Part shown: positions 50,781-61,520 of the stretch, in pieces
Layout: the number at the start of each line of letters is the position of its first letter
How positions within the stretch are numbered: position 1 is the stretch's first letter
Origin: Strigamia acuminata
Taxonomy: Eukaryota > Arthropoda > Chilopoda > Geophilomorpha > Linotaeniidae
NCBI GenBank assembly: GCA_949358305.1
Contig: OX442314.1
Location: 57,359,369 to 57,423,368 of the forward strand
Direction: 5' to 3'
DNA length: 64,000 nt
Program-made: the position numbers and the translations under genes
The notes under the pieces: model-generated
Databases searched by the model: none
Told to the model about the DNA's origin: nothing
Seen by the model: only the letters and a program-made list of their open reading frames with translations

Positions 50781-51741
50781 TGTGACGATTCTACTTTTGG
50801 CTGAATAATTAGCCATTTAAGAGTGATAAATCGGTTTAAACAAGACGTTGCTAAGAGTAGCAACAACCTAACCGGCGTAGTGTGCCTGTAAATAGGCACT
50901 TCACCGACCTTTAACGTACGGAAGGACCATAAAGAGAACCCTGGAAACATGGTTGTCCATGTTTGTTTCGTGCTCGGGTGGGACCTCCCGCACACATGCT
51001 CTTGGCAGAGCGTCTGACCTTCGTCCAAGGAATCGCTCAGATAGATGCGACTATCACCGATCATATAATTTGATATTTATTTAACGGGTTAATCAATCCC
51101 GTACACAAACGATATACTAAGCCACCGTATGAAATCCTACTGCTCCTTTAGAGCAGCTGGCTAACACTACGGGGCCATTTCATGCGAACGCATGTCTATT
51201 ACCGGAGTTAGCCTTCCCGAAAAGGCCCTACAACAACAATAACAATAGTAATGAATACCAATTGTGGAGAGCTGAGGTGGCCTGATGTGTCGATAAGAAA
51301 GTGAGATCAAACGATAACAACAATTCAATTACAGACATATTCAGTTATCAAGCCAGGGGGATACTGGTTGGAAAACCAGAGCTTATATAGTTCTTGAGAA
51401 CAATCAGATTGGCGATAGCCAATCAGGTGCCTGGATCGACGGATTCGTGGATCACTAGTCCGGACCTAATAGAGACTGGGGTTCGGACCTAATATGGAAT
51501 TGGGTCAAGAAGGGTCCGATTGGTCCCCTTCAACAAGTAAATATAAAATATAATATTGATTCGGTAGAATCAATTGTTTAAGTAAATAATACTTTATCAT
51601 GTTTAATAAATATCTTATATTTATTCACATCTTTATAACAATTAATTATAATTGTCGCAATTCATTCGAAAATGCGCGCTTTTAATCAAATAGCGCCGTC
51701 TGGCGATAAATCTGAGAAAATACGGTTTTATAACCGTCACA
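50781..51741 (+). repeat. Solo LTR, family C (961 bp)
   Basis: Starts TGTGACGATTC and ends ACCGTCACA (7-bp terminal inverted repeat TGTGACG/CGTCACA) with a GATA target duplication. Its first 95 bp and its last ~700 bp match the longer unit at 3833-5579. No internal region remains, so it arose by LTR-LTR recombination after insertion into the gene. Confidence 0.88.
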
Positions 51742-51745
51742 GATA

Positions 51746-52410
51746 CTTTGATCAAATACATAATCGAAGAACACGTGGAAAACGAAATCATCCCTATTAC
51801 TTCCCGAATTCTTATCGTCTGGCTCATACTCTCCCAATTAGACGACCAGCAAGTCGATGCCGTTTTGTCTTCCAATGTCGGATCGCGACTTCACGTCATT
51901 TTCTTGTTCGATTTTCTGCTCGTCGAGTTTTTCACGCCGACAGTCAATCACGTGATGGATCAATTTACGAGCGACGGTTTTCATTGCACGCTCAATATGT
52001 TGGTTAAAGTAAGTTATTGGAAGAAATGCGTCAACGTTGTTGCGGTCAAAGACTGTTTGACGGATTTACTGACGACTGCTCCGACCGAACTGAAAACTCG
52101 TTCGTGTGGCCAGGTTTTGGAAGAGAATTTTTCATTGTTTTTCGCCGATTTGGGGACGGAAATTTGTGCCCAGAATTTCCGAATTATACTGCTGTTGTTG
52201 CGCGATGTCGACAGTCAGCGAGTAGTGCTGTCCAGGTGCATTTTGGACAACATGACCGCCATCGACTTGAATTGGGATTTGCTGGAGAAGGTGGCAAAAC
52301 TGAGCATCACTTCAGGAAACGAAGACATTGAAAATTTCTTATTTTCTCTTGAATTTCGTCGTCATTATGCTCAATCTCTTCGTTCGGCTGCTATAACTAA
52401 CGCAGAATAA
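51746..52410 (+). pseudogene. 3' part of the split unrecognised gene
   Basis: The frame is open from the insertion point to a TAA at 52408-52410. The product is Leu/Val-rich and helical (for example ILIVWLILSQLDDQQVD, then LLLLRDVDSQRVVL) without a recognised domain. The ATG at 51748-ish region is internal and not a natural start. The frame is still free of stops, so the LTR arrived recently or the 3' part remained under selection. Confidence 0.6.
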
Positions 52411-52535
52411 TTAAGCAAACTTCTTTTTTGCAGTTATGTAACCTGTTATTCAACCTGTTGTGTATCCACAACACCATCTTTGAAGTATAAGCAATGACCA
52501 TTCTTGAAAAATGTATAATAATTAAGTACCTAGCA

Positions 52536-52960
52536 ACCTCAATTTCCATTACCCGAACTAAATAAGCCATTTATCGTGCATACGGACGCCAGTAAAAAAG
52601 GGCTTGGCGCAGACGGTCAACTAATGGAAGTTCCATGCGTTTATGCCAACAGAAGCCTGCAACAGGCAGAAAAGAGTTATAGTGCGACGGATGTAGAATG
52701 TATTGGTGTCATTTGGGCATTACGGAAGTTCCGTTCGTACTAAGAATTCACCCATTTCACCGTGCAGACAGAACATCAGGCACTGAAATGGCTCTTGCAA
52801 CTGGAAGAACCAGCAGGACGTTTGGCCAGATGGCAAATGGAACTCATGAGCTTTAATTTCAAAATTAACCACATCACGGGACCATCAATTGTTTTAGCTG
52901 ACGCCCTGTTGATGATCCAGACAAAACAGAATGAGAAATTACGTCCTACTGCCCAAATCC
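52536..52960 (+). pseudogene. Ty3/gypsy RNase H fragment
   Basis: The frame reads KPFIVHTDASKKGLGA, then the YSATDVECIGVIWALRKF block, an in-frame stop at about 52741, and then TEHQALKWLLQLEEPAGRLARWQ and a LADAL segment. These are the RNase H (RNase_H-like of Ty3) core blocks and they resemble those of the minus-strand element at 62 kb. The active Asp of the TDAS and the Glu of the VEC block remain; the stop and the missing neighbours make it dead. Confidence 0.85.
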
Positions 52961-53470
52961 AGATCGAAGATGATCATTTACGAATTGGAATCAACTTCCG
53001 CGACAAGATCAAGATTCTAACACTCTGCAAGTTTTCCAAAATTTCGAATCGTCTCGTAACAATAAAGTGTCGCCTGTTATTGTTAATCGTTCGCCTTCAA
53101 AATCGATTTCAAGTTAGTCTCAACTTGAAAGAATGTAAAAGTTCACCCAAGGAAAGAACAACACGTCCACTCGATCTGGTTACAAAGTTTACACTGGTTC
53201 TTTATTCGTTTTTAGAATACAGATTAAAAGATTAAAATAAAACAAAGGAAAATTCCAAATATTCATGACACGTTAAAATATGCTAATTTCGTCATCCGCG
53301 TCATATTCAAATGTGGGTCATCACACCAAATTCATGAACAATCAAAGGTCAAATACTAAACAGAAACAATTATGCATTAAACATTATCGAACAGTCTTAA
53401 CTTTAAAACCGAATCAATAAAATCAAGAAAACAACATTTTACAAAAACACTTTCAAATTCTTAATTTTCA
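52961..53470. other. Spacer, no supported gene
   Basis: Open stretches here continue the RNase H frame for a while and then lose any family resemblance. Nothing else is seen. Confidence 0.4.
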
Positions 53471-53479
53471 CATCAGAAG

Positions 53480-54319
53480 TGTCTGTTGAAGAAAAATTTA
53501 TTTTATATCGGTGCCAATCACTCGACACCAATAATGGAGACGTCACTCAAGAAGATCTTGAAGAGGAAGAATGGCGATTTATGCCCCACGCTATTGCACT
53601 TGCAAGTAGTGGTCGTTTTATTTGCGGAGGCCCGTACTTTGCGCGCAACTGCACGAGTAAGACAGCCAACGGCAAGGCAATCGAACGCGTGGCCCACTCG
53701 TAGCAAGAAGGGAAACGCAAGAACCTGCTGAGTCGGAAAACGAGCTGGAGCAGTTTGCCTCATCCTTAGTACCTGACAAATCTGATTTGGACAATGATAT
53801 CTTCGCAGAAAGCTCGCCATCAGCATCACATCCTTGTGTGGGGCAACCAGACAATGTGGTGTGGGTTACGGTGCACGTTGCGGTTAGAGAGAGGAATTGT
53901 CCACTCCACTACATCGGTCTGCATTGGTAAACATGACACAAAAGCAGTGGTGCTTCTGGTCCTTACATCAGTAGTGCGATGGGCAAAAAGTTTATGGTAA
54001 TCTCTTAAACCCGATAATGAAAATATCAAGATGATGACAGGCGACAGAGTAACCACGCTGGGAACACTGGACCTGGAACTGAGATGGAAGACTGGGTATC
54101 AATGGATTAGTTTCATGATACTACCTTCCCCTTCCTGTTTCATTCTTGCAGACTTCTTGACGAAACTATTAGCGGAACCAGCACTGCTCATAAACCTCAT
54201 CGGACTCGGAATTGCAAAGGAGGGACCACAACGAAGAACATTGACGATCCGTGAGAGGAATATGTTAGTCACATATGGAGGCGCCAATGTGGCATCGACC
54301 CCAGACCTTGAAGAGGGAT
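53480..54319 (+). pseudogene. Ty1/copia 3' end remnant
   Basis: Broken frames cover this stretch. The clearest signal is at 54130-54320: an ADFLTKLL segment followed by a LIGLGI segment, as in the last part of copia RNase H (ADxLTKxL...LGL), and then a frame that ends at TGA a few bases into the LTR. A purine tract GAAGAGGGATT precedes the LTR. The upstream part (53480-54050) is too decayed to assign with certainty. Confidence 0.55.
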
Positions 54320-54507
54320 TGTGAGAAACGTGTGACACAGGAAGGTACTAACCAACATGTGGACCACACATGGACCAATCAGAATGCAGTGAAATAAACT
54401 TTTTCAAGAACTATATATACCTGTATTTATTGAAAATAAACCACTTGCTTGTTAACCTCTTTGAACTTGTCAACTGACTTGTGAGTGCTGAATTCATACT
54501 TCTAACA
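54320..54507 (+). repeat. Short copia-type LTR (188 bp)
   Basis: Starts TGTGAGAA and ends TTCTAACA, imperfect inverted termini of copia style. It contains a TATATATA box near 54411 and two AATAAA signals near 54393 and 54440. It lies directly after the copia 3' end and its purine tract. Only one LTR is found. Confidence 0.6.
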
Positions 54508-54689
54508 ACCGTTGTCTTTGTGAATATAAAATGCAACTTTCTGAGGGTAAATCATCCGGAAAATTCATATTTCTTTCAAATTATGTTGAATTACTCGCAG
54601 AAATAAAAAATGAATATAAAGTGGTAGGATTGGAAGAGTAAATAACAAAATCTGCATCAACTGAGTGACTGACGACAATAATTTTGGTG

Positions 54690-55161
54690 AAGGCTCATTT
54701 AGTTCAGCAAAAATTTAAAGGCGTTGGAAATAGCTGATTCGAATGTGAGCACCATTAAAAATATAGAATACCAAAAATAAAAATGTATTTTTCTCAGGAA
54801 AATAAGGATTACTCCGGGATGAATTTATATAACCTTTACAGAAGAAATAGTCAGCAAAAATGAAGTTCCAGCATAAATATTTAGAAACTTCAAAAAATGC
54901 AAATGCTACATTCATATAGGAATGCAGTCTTACAATACGGTCACGTAAATGCCACAATCATGGAGGAATGGGGGCTTACAATACAGTACAAAAAAATGTA
55001 AATGCGGAAATTAATCATCAGAGCATTGTAGTTTTTTGTTTAATTAAATAAAAGCTGCAGATTTGTCAAACAGATGCTGGACCATAAAGACATTTAAAAA
55101 TAATAATAAAAACCATACATTTCGTGCAAAAATCGGAAGGTTGTAATAAACACTTAAATAT
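54690..55161 (+). repeat. Dispersed hairpin repeat, copy 4, cut by an LTR
   Basis: Shares 54736-55000 with the copies at 1793-2050 and 22230-22480, and 55020-55161 with 22860-22990. The match stops at TTAAATAT, exactly where the LTR at 55162 starts, while the copy at 22990 continues, which fixes the LTR border. Confidence 0.75.
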
Positions 55162-56160
55162 TGTCGCGCTCAACTCGGTCTGTCGCTGATACGTGGTCTG
55201 AGTCACTCTCTAATCTCGCAATACCGCTTTACTCAAGCGGTTACCCAAATAATGTGAAACGGCAAACAATGTAAAATGGTAAATATAATAAATGTATTTA
55301 TTATACGGGAATGTACAGGTAAAAGGGATAAAATATGTAAGGGAATAAAAAGGTAAAAGGTTGGGGTGTGTGAAGTTGGCGGGAAACTGGTCGAGGTCGT
55401 CCTTTGTTGGCGCTCTGGATCCAAGATGGCGTCCGCGTGGCAACGTGGTGTCGTCTTGGGCCGGCGTGGCAATGAGTGGCGTCCTCGTCTCACGTTTCTC
55501 GTTCGGTCCTTCGGGCTCACGCTGGTCGGGCGCGAGTGAATGCCTAAAAGGTCTTACTTCTGGTCTGTTGTCTAGGTTTAGGGTTTTGTTTAGGTGTCCG
55601 GCGATCACACAGCGGCGGACGCTTGGTGGTTCCCGGCGATACACACAGCGGCGGGAACGCTCGTCGTGGTTACTGCAATTTAGGCTTGTGCGACCGTTTG
55701 TCTGCACAACTCGCTAAATTGGAGTAGGTTTACTATTTCTAGCTGGCTTGCTAAAATAGTGTGGTAATCTTGTTTCGCAGGTTACTCTGCGGAGGTTAAC
55801 ACAAATCAATCGTACTCACGTTGAAAGTCCCTTGTCCTAGGTCACTCCTGAAGTCTTTGTACTTAGGCTTGATCGTTTTAGGACGTTTGGCTTTTACGTG
55901 TATCTTGGTTGATTTTTGTGTTGGTTCTGCCCGCTCAGTGCAAGGCGAATTCCTTTGCACAAAGCGGGGGGTGACAGGTGACTAAAGCCACCCAATAGTG
56001 GAGAAGACGAATCTCCCCCACTCCCCCAGGGCAGACGCCCGTCCATTGACTGGATGTCAATGCTCTGAGGGAAGGGAGGCGCGCGTGCGACTCCCCTTCT
56101 TTACCCGTATGTAGGCCACGAGAGAAACTCTTCGTGCCCCACCCCAGTCGGGTCACCACA
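55162..56160 (-). repeat. 3' LTR of minus-strand Ty3 element (999 bp)
   Basis: On the minus strand it starts TGTGGTGACCCG directly after a polypurine tract and ends GAGCGCGACA. The outer border is supported by comparison with the uninterrupted repeat copy near 22990. An AATAAA on the minus strand (plus-strand 55297-55302) lies near its 3' end. The GC-rich part 56000-56160 adjoins the element body. The 5' LTR and target duplication partner lie outside the window. Confidence 0.75.
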
Positions 56161-56162
56161 CG

Positions 56163-56172
56163 TCCCCCTCCC
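56163..56172 (-). other. Polypurine tract of element B
   Basis: Reads GGGAGGGGGA on the minus strand, two bases before TGTGG of the LTR. It resembles AAGGGGGA(TG)TGTG of the tandem element. Confidence 0.7.
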
Positions 56173-56199
56173 AGCTCTGACCGCTGGTGTCCGGAGCGA

Positions 56200-59064
56200 T
56201 CAATCCTTCTTGCTGGGACCCGACGCTGGATCCATCGCCTGGGCGAAACTCACTCCAGGGACGGGCGGCTCAGCGCCGGGCGGCACAACGCCGGGCGGCA
56301 AAACCAGATCTCCAACCAAGGCTGAAGACTGGTCGCGGGGGTCCTCGTGCTCGGAAATAAAGCACAAATCGTGGCCGCCGGCTGGCTCGTACGGGGCACG
56401 TCTCCTCTCATGCAGCCAAACCCGCGGAATGAACGCCGAAAACCCGGAATTGGTGTGCCGGATCGCGTTCGCCTCCGCGGCCGTTCGAGGCGCACGGTGG
56501 GCCCTCAGCAAACGCTGATGGAGGATCAAATCGGTGGTCTGGCGCACCTGGTTGTGTAGCCAAACAAATACCGATTTCCCCTTGTCTCTCTGCGCGAGGA
56601 TGAATTTGCGCGTCGCCGTCGTCATCGACAGCTGAGAGAACTCGTCACATAACTTCTCGTAGTAGTTTGTCTGAGGCTTCGCCGCTTTCGCTGGCTTGGC
56701 GCTCTTCGAAACCACTGCCTGCTGGACAGTCTCTTCCCGCGCTTCTTGGGCTGCGGGAGGCGTCAGGCTCTGGCGAGCGGCGGACATCGTTGGCGGCGTC
56801 CGGCACAGCAGGCGTCTCGGCTTACCCGCCGCATTTGATAGGACGGGTGTCTGTGGTGTCGCCGCTGGTGGCATCGGTGGCGGCGGCGGAGGTGGAGTTG
56901 GGGCTCCACGTGAAGCAGTCGAAGAGGCGGCGTCGCTCTCCATCGGCTCTTCACTCGTGACCATCATTGCGTGTGACTGCGCTGACGGTGTTGGCTCCCA
57001 CGTGGTAACGGCGTGGCGGAAGGCCATGCTCCGCAACTTATACCCCTCCCATTCGGGGTTCACCACGTCCCGGGTCAGCTCGAAGCGAGTCATCGCCGGG
57101 TTGGGGAGAATGGCGCTCCATTCCCCAACGAGTGCGCGAGGTATCTGCACACCCTCTCTGTCTACTACGGACCAACAGGCCATCGCCTGTCGTCCGACCC
57201 CAAAGAGCGAGGGGGTCAATAACTGGACCATGATTTTCGTCAAAGCCAGCTGTAGACTGCGCCAATTTACAGGGTTGCTGCGATCAGGATCTGCAGCGAA
57301 CGCGCGCGAGTGGTGCCGCATCATCGAAATCCCCCACTTGATGAAATGGCGCTGAGTGACGTCGGCGCCCTGCAGAGCAGCGGCGGCGGCCCTCGGGTCC
57401 TCCATCACAAATGCGAAGGCCAAGAGCTCTTCGATCGATGGATTGGCTGCTTCTCGAGCTAGCCGTGCGTTTTCGTCACGCTGTTCATACCACATCGCGG
57501 TGCGGTCGTGTCTTGCCTTGCTCGGGTAATATTCTCCGAATCGGGCGTTATGGCATTCCCGCGCAATGCTCTGGTGCACGGGCAACATCACGGAGTCGTC
57601 GACGGTCGGGTTCGGCGTGACGCTCGAGCCCGGCGGCGTCGGCGGCGGCGGGGGCTGCGTCGGCGGCGGCAGCGGCTGTGTCGGCGGCGGCAGCGTCAGG
57701 GACTGCTGTGCCGGCAACGGTTGCGACGTCGATGACTGCGTCGGCAACAGCAACGTCAAAGACTGTTGCGTTGGCGGTGGCAGCGTCGCTTGCACTCCAG
57801 TCGGCGTGACTTGGAGTGCCGGGAGTTGGCTTACAGAACTCGTCAGAGGAACGACGGCCGTAGGTGCGTTTTCTACACGCGGTCGCGAATTGACATATTC
57901 GCTTAACCACCGTGCCACTTCGTGTGGAATCACGGTACCATGCTCGACGACGCCCATCTTGCGGGCGAACTGCATCGCGGGGTCGAAACGCGACAATTTC
58001 TTGCGTTTCATCTGAGTGATGATCTCGCGAAGGTCCCGCGTGTCTGGCGCTAGGACGCGACGCTCCCCGGAAGATCGGCCACTCGACTTCGATCGTGCCT
58101 CTCTCGCTTCCTTCGCTTCGATTGCTTTGAGAGCGTGTTCGGGAAGGGGAATTCCCCGCGCTTCGTAGCGAGCGAAATACCGCTCTTTGCGGTCTCGTTT
58201 CCGCTGCTCACGGTGAGTCAGCGGATGTCTGCCGACACGGGGACGAGAGACTCGCTCTTCGTCGCCCGAAATCCAGACTTCTCGAGTCTCTTTACCGTCT
58301 TTCATCTGACGGTTGACGAACACCCTTGGTCTGGTGTAATTCGCGGGGTCGCGCGGTGGCTGCGCTGACGTTCCCGCTCCATCGTTGACGGTCGAGTGCT
58401 GTTCGACGCACTGTTTCTTCGACCGTCCCGGGGAGCGCGATTCGCTGCCCCCGGTTCCCTTGGAGCGCTTGCGCTTCCTTGGGAAATTATATTTGGGGCC
58501 GAGAATTCCCAAATAGTGGAGTTGCCACATTTCAGCTTGTGACGTGAGAATCCCCATTCTCGGTCGCCACTGTGGCGTAACTTCTCCCTGCCGAATCTGC
58601 TCGCACCACAGATGTATATCGGCGGTGCTCATTCCGTCGTCTTGCAAAATCCGCTCTGCAACCGCCGACGCAGTGTCAATTAGCTGCTGGCGGTAGTGTT
58701 GATACACTTCTTCGCGGGCCTCCTCGGTCTCGGCCGCTTGCCACGCGAACAACACATGCTCCTCCGCCGGCCTGCCGGAGTATTGGCTCGACAGAGCCGG
58801 GTGGAAGATTGGTGACTTCGGGTCATCGATGCGAGCGAGCTCTGCAGCGACGACGTTTCGCACCGACTCCGGGAACGCGTCCAGGAGTGTACAATCGTTA
58901 ACCCAACGCTTGGCGAGGGCGCGCGAAAATAATACGCGCAGGCGGTATGGCTTTGCATCTTCGCCAAAGCAGCGGCGCAGAAAATCGGGCAGTACGCCTC
59001 GATAAATGCCCGCTCGCACTATGCATGCGGGGCTGAGCGCTCCCCACGTGTCTCGGAGCTCCAT
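56200..59064 (-). CDS. ORF3 of unknown function, element B (954 aa)
   Basis: I start at the ATG at 59064-59062 (MELRDTWG), because it follows directly on a textbook splice acceptor (TTTTGTTTCCATCATTGCAG) on the minus strand. An open frame extends 59 codons further upstream, but its apparent membrane segment is just the translated pyrimidine tract. The product has an N-terminal globular part (to about residue 200), a basic region (PRKRKRSKG at about 205-215), several Arg/Lys-rich helices (about 290-360), a Pro/Gln/Thr low-complexity run (about 440-500), a helical block near 600-680 with WSVV and EWSAILPNP, and a further disordered, Pro-rich part. There is no envelope feature. The gene is strikingly GC-rich beside its AT-rich upstream spacer. 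The weak match to the tandem element's ORF3 (IM..LL.P, W, R, W..LP) suggests common origin. Confidence 0.85.
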   Translation of the reverse strand: MELRDTWGALSPACIVRAGIYRGVLPDFLRRCFGEDAKPYRLRVLFSRALAKRWVNDCTLLDAFPESVRNVVAAELARIDDPKSPIFHPALSSQYSGRPAEEHVLFAWQAAETEEAREEVYQHYRQQLIDTASAVAERILQDDGMSTADIHLWCEQIRQGEVTPQWRPRMGILTSQAEMWQLHYLGILGPKYNFPRKRKRSKGTGGSESRSPGRSKKQCVEQHSTVNDGAGTSAQPPRDPANYTRPRVFVNRQMKDGKETREVWISGDEERVSRPRVGRHPLTHREQRKRDRKERYFARYEARGIPLPEHALKAIEAKEAREARSKSSGRSSGERRVLAPDTRDLREIITQMKRKKLSRFDPAMQFARKMGVVEHGTVIPHEVARWLSEYVNSRPRVENAPTAVVPLTSSVSQLPALQVTPTGVQATLPPPTQQSLTLLLPTQSSTSQPLPAQQSLTLPPPTQPLPPPTQPPPPPTPPGSSVTPNPTVDDSVMLPVHQSIARECHNARFGEYYPSKARHDRTAMWYEQRDENARLAREAANPSIEELLAFAFVMEDPRAAAAALQGADVTQRHFIKWGISMMRHHSRAFAADPDRSNPVNWRSLQLALTKIMVQLLTPSLFGVGRQAMACWSVVDREGVQIPRALVGEWSAILPNPAMTRFELTRDVVNPEWEGYKLRSMAFRHAVTTWEPTPSAQSHAMMVTSEEPMESDAASSTASRGAPTPPPPPPPMPPAATPQTPVLSNAAGKPRRLLCRTPPTMSAARQSLTPPAAQEAREETVQQAVVSKSAKPAKAAKPQTNYYEKLCDEFSQLSMTTATRKFILAQRDKGKSVFVWLHNQVRQTTDLILHQRLLRAHRAPRTAAEANAIRHTNSGFSAFIPRVWLHERRRAPYEPAGGHDLCFISEHEDPRDQSSALVGDLVLPPGVVPPGAEPPVPGVSFAQAMDPASGPSKKD

Positions 59065-60433
59065 CTGCAATGATGGAAACAAAATAATTAATAAAATCGC
59101 CAATAACACGGAGATAAATAGGGGGTGGGCTCGAGGAACGTCGCTGAAACGTGCGGCCGTTCGTCGAGTCCTATTCCTGTTCATTGATTCGTCCTTGTCA
59201 GGAAGAAAAGAGTCTTCTTGGCACATCTGGCTCACGTCCAACGATAACCACGTGACGGAATCGAGCGTATTAATCCGGAAATTCTCTTTGGATTATTTAA
59301 TTTAAAATTAAACTGTAAATTCGTATTAAACCAATAAATTCGCGAAATCATTCGTAAAAATCTCCAATGACAATTTTAGAACATGTAAACAAATGTTCTT
59401 GTCGTGAATTAACTTGTAAAAAAATAAATTTATTTAATAATAACTCCAAAATTCGGAGTTAAAGTCGAGTTAAAAACGAATCTAAAATAAATTAGTGTCA
59501 TCGGAAAAATTCGCAAATAAAATAACAAATAAAAATAGAAAACAACGTTCTATAAATTATTCCAAAATCTATCCAATAAATTATTCCCATTTCTGGAATA
59601 TAAAAAGAAAGCTCGTTTCCTTTGTCTCGTTCGTGTCGATTGTCGTGAGTCATTTTCAAGGAGCGAGGCGACATTAAGTCTGCCATCGCGTCCTTGAAAA
59701 CAAACAATAAGGAGAAAATACAATCGCTTGCGCGATCGTGTGTATTAGTATAATAATTATACACTATTTCGAACGCAGAGCGTTCATGTCAAGTATTAGT
59801 AAAGTGTATCTTTAATTCAACCGCACGGAGCTAAATCTCGTGCGGCGATGCCGACTACTACCTGATCGGGTGGAACTACATTAACGTCCTGGTCCCAATT
59901 CTCGTCATGATGCTCGATTTCAAGCATTTCCTCATCCCCTTCTTCCTCAGCCATCGTGAGGATTGCGCGTTCAGTCAGACCACGATGAAAAAAACTTAAA
60001 ACTCCTCGTAAAATGGATCAAAAACTCGGTTAAAAATAAACTCGATGCGTATCACGTGCGGACGACGATCAGCTGATTTAGCGGAAGTCCGGGTGAAAAC
60101 GAGGCAATCGTGGTGGGTTCTGGGTAATTTTACTCCAGAACCAGGTGTTTATGACTTGTGCGCAACAGCCCGCGCGCATGTTACGCTACGGGGCTCCTTT
60201 GTTTCTACGCCCGTGCGCGATCGCTGCTACGGGGTCTTTTGCACGCGGTATCCGACCCGTGCCGATAATTTTGCTACGGGTCCCGCGTTTCCACGCCATC
60301 TCGTGACGTGAATTCGACCGATATCCGCTTTGTTGGACTTAGCGAAATTTTTCGAGTCTCGGATTTTGATGGCTAGCGCTGTCGATCGATTAATTTTTTT
60401 GTTTTCAGCGTCGCCATCGACTCGTAACGTTTT
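59065..60433 (-). other. Pol-ORF3 spacer of element B with splice acceptor
   Basis: AT-rich, mostly non-coding. The acceptor CAG is at plus-strand 59065-59067, next to the ORF3 ATG, with a TTAAT branch-like motif about 27 bases upstream. The spacer is about twice as long as in the tandem element. Confidence 0.6.
59817..59954 (-). CDS. Small acidic ORF (45 aa) in element B spacer
   Basis: ATG at 59954-59952, stop TGA at 59819-59817. The product starts MAEEEGDEEMLEIEHHDENW and is strongly acidic, then hydrophobic. It sits between pol and the ORF3 acceptor. It could be a small accessory frame, an alternative exon, or chance. Nothing similar was seen in the tandem element. Confidence 0.25.
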   Translation of the reverse strand: MAEEEGDEEMLEIEHHDENWDQDVNVVPPDQVVVGIAARDLAPCG

Positions 60434-61520
60434 CTACTCCTTTCCTTCGACCTTTCCGTCTTTTATAAACGGATTACTTCTACGAGGCCGCAGGTGATGA
60501 GTCGAGACAGGTACGACATTTTTTGTTGTTTTTTGTGTCTGTACCTCCTCATGTGTATTTCTTTTTTTATCCGTGTTTTTTGTGTTTGTTTCAGGAGTTT
60601 CTCCTGTTTCCCCCCCGACCAAAATTGGATCCGGAACGGATTCAACTATCTCGTTTACCGGAGGTGGAGGGGCGTCGAAATACTCCTCGTTGTCACTTGG
60701 CGGTGCTTTTTCCGACTCGCCAGCGAACATATCGACGATTTGGCCGTCAGTTTTCGACTTGACTTGGCCTTTGGCCCACATTTCTTGCGGGAATTCCGGA
60801 ATGTACGGAGTTAACTCTCGTACTTGTATCGATTTATGCTCGGTATTGTCCTCGAGCTTACGCAATTTATATGCGTTACCGCCATGCTTGTCGATGATCA
60901 CATACGGACCGTCTCTTTTGTCGGCCAAGCTGGCGGTGATTCCTCTCGCTGCATTTGAGAGGGTGTGTGCATCTTTCCACACCAAATCATTGATTTCGAA
61001 ATTCATAAATTTTCCACCGCTTTTATCTTGTAAAATGCGGTCGCGCATATTAAAAATGTGCGCCATCATGTGCTTGTACGTGTTGGAGATGGTTTGCTTC
61101 AATTTATACACGTACTCATGTGGTTTCTCAGGGTCCACCACATTTACTGACTCTGCCACTCGGGGGTCCCAAGGCACTCGTAGCTCCCGGGCGAAGTTGA
61201 GGTAGGCCGGAGAAAAATCTCTCGTCCTCGAGACTGTTGTTTGTATGCTGAACGCGATCTCCCTCAAGTATTCATCCCACCTATTGTGGATGTCAGTGAA
61301 TATACTTAATGCATATTTGATATCCCTGTTGAGTCGCTCAACGGGATTTGTTCTGGGATTGTAGGTCGAAGTATGTGACGCCACAATCCCGAATTTTTTA
61401 CAAAACTTACCCCAAATTTTCGAGATAAATTGGGGTACGTTATCGGATATTATTTTACGTGGAAATCCGTAACGTAACGCCACGTCGTAGATACATTCAA
61501 CGATTTTTTCTGCTGAAGGT
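60434..61520 (-). pseudogene. pol: Integrase C-terminal half of element B pol
   Basis: The frame (longest ATG version 61483 to 60434, 349 codons) contains the second catalytic Asp in FPRKIISDN, the Glu in NPVERLNRD, a GPY/F module (RDGPYVII) and a tail with DAPPPP and basic segments. The family's G after SDN is Val here. In-frame sequence just upstream (a PSAEKIVECIYD segment) shows the normal approach to this Asp, but the HHCC finger and the first Asp are absent between it and the pol frame to the right. It therefore cannot be a working integrase. Confidence 0.85.

Noticed and set aside
53518-54338. Minus-strand ORFs over the copia remnant
   Set aside because: They are shadows of the decayed plus-strand copia frame.
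56250-58967. Several plus- and minus-strand ORFs over element B ORF3
   Set aside because: The region is very GC-rich, which suppresses stop codons in all frames; only the long minus frame has the splice context and the shared domain.
59065-59241. N-terminal membrane helix in element B ORF3
   Set aside because: It is the translation of a splice-site pyrimidine tract; the real start is likely the ATG right after CAG.
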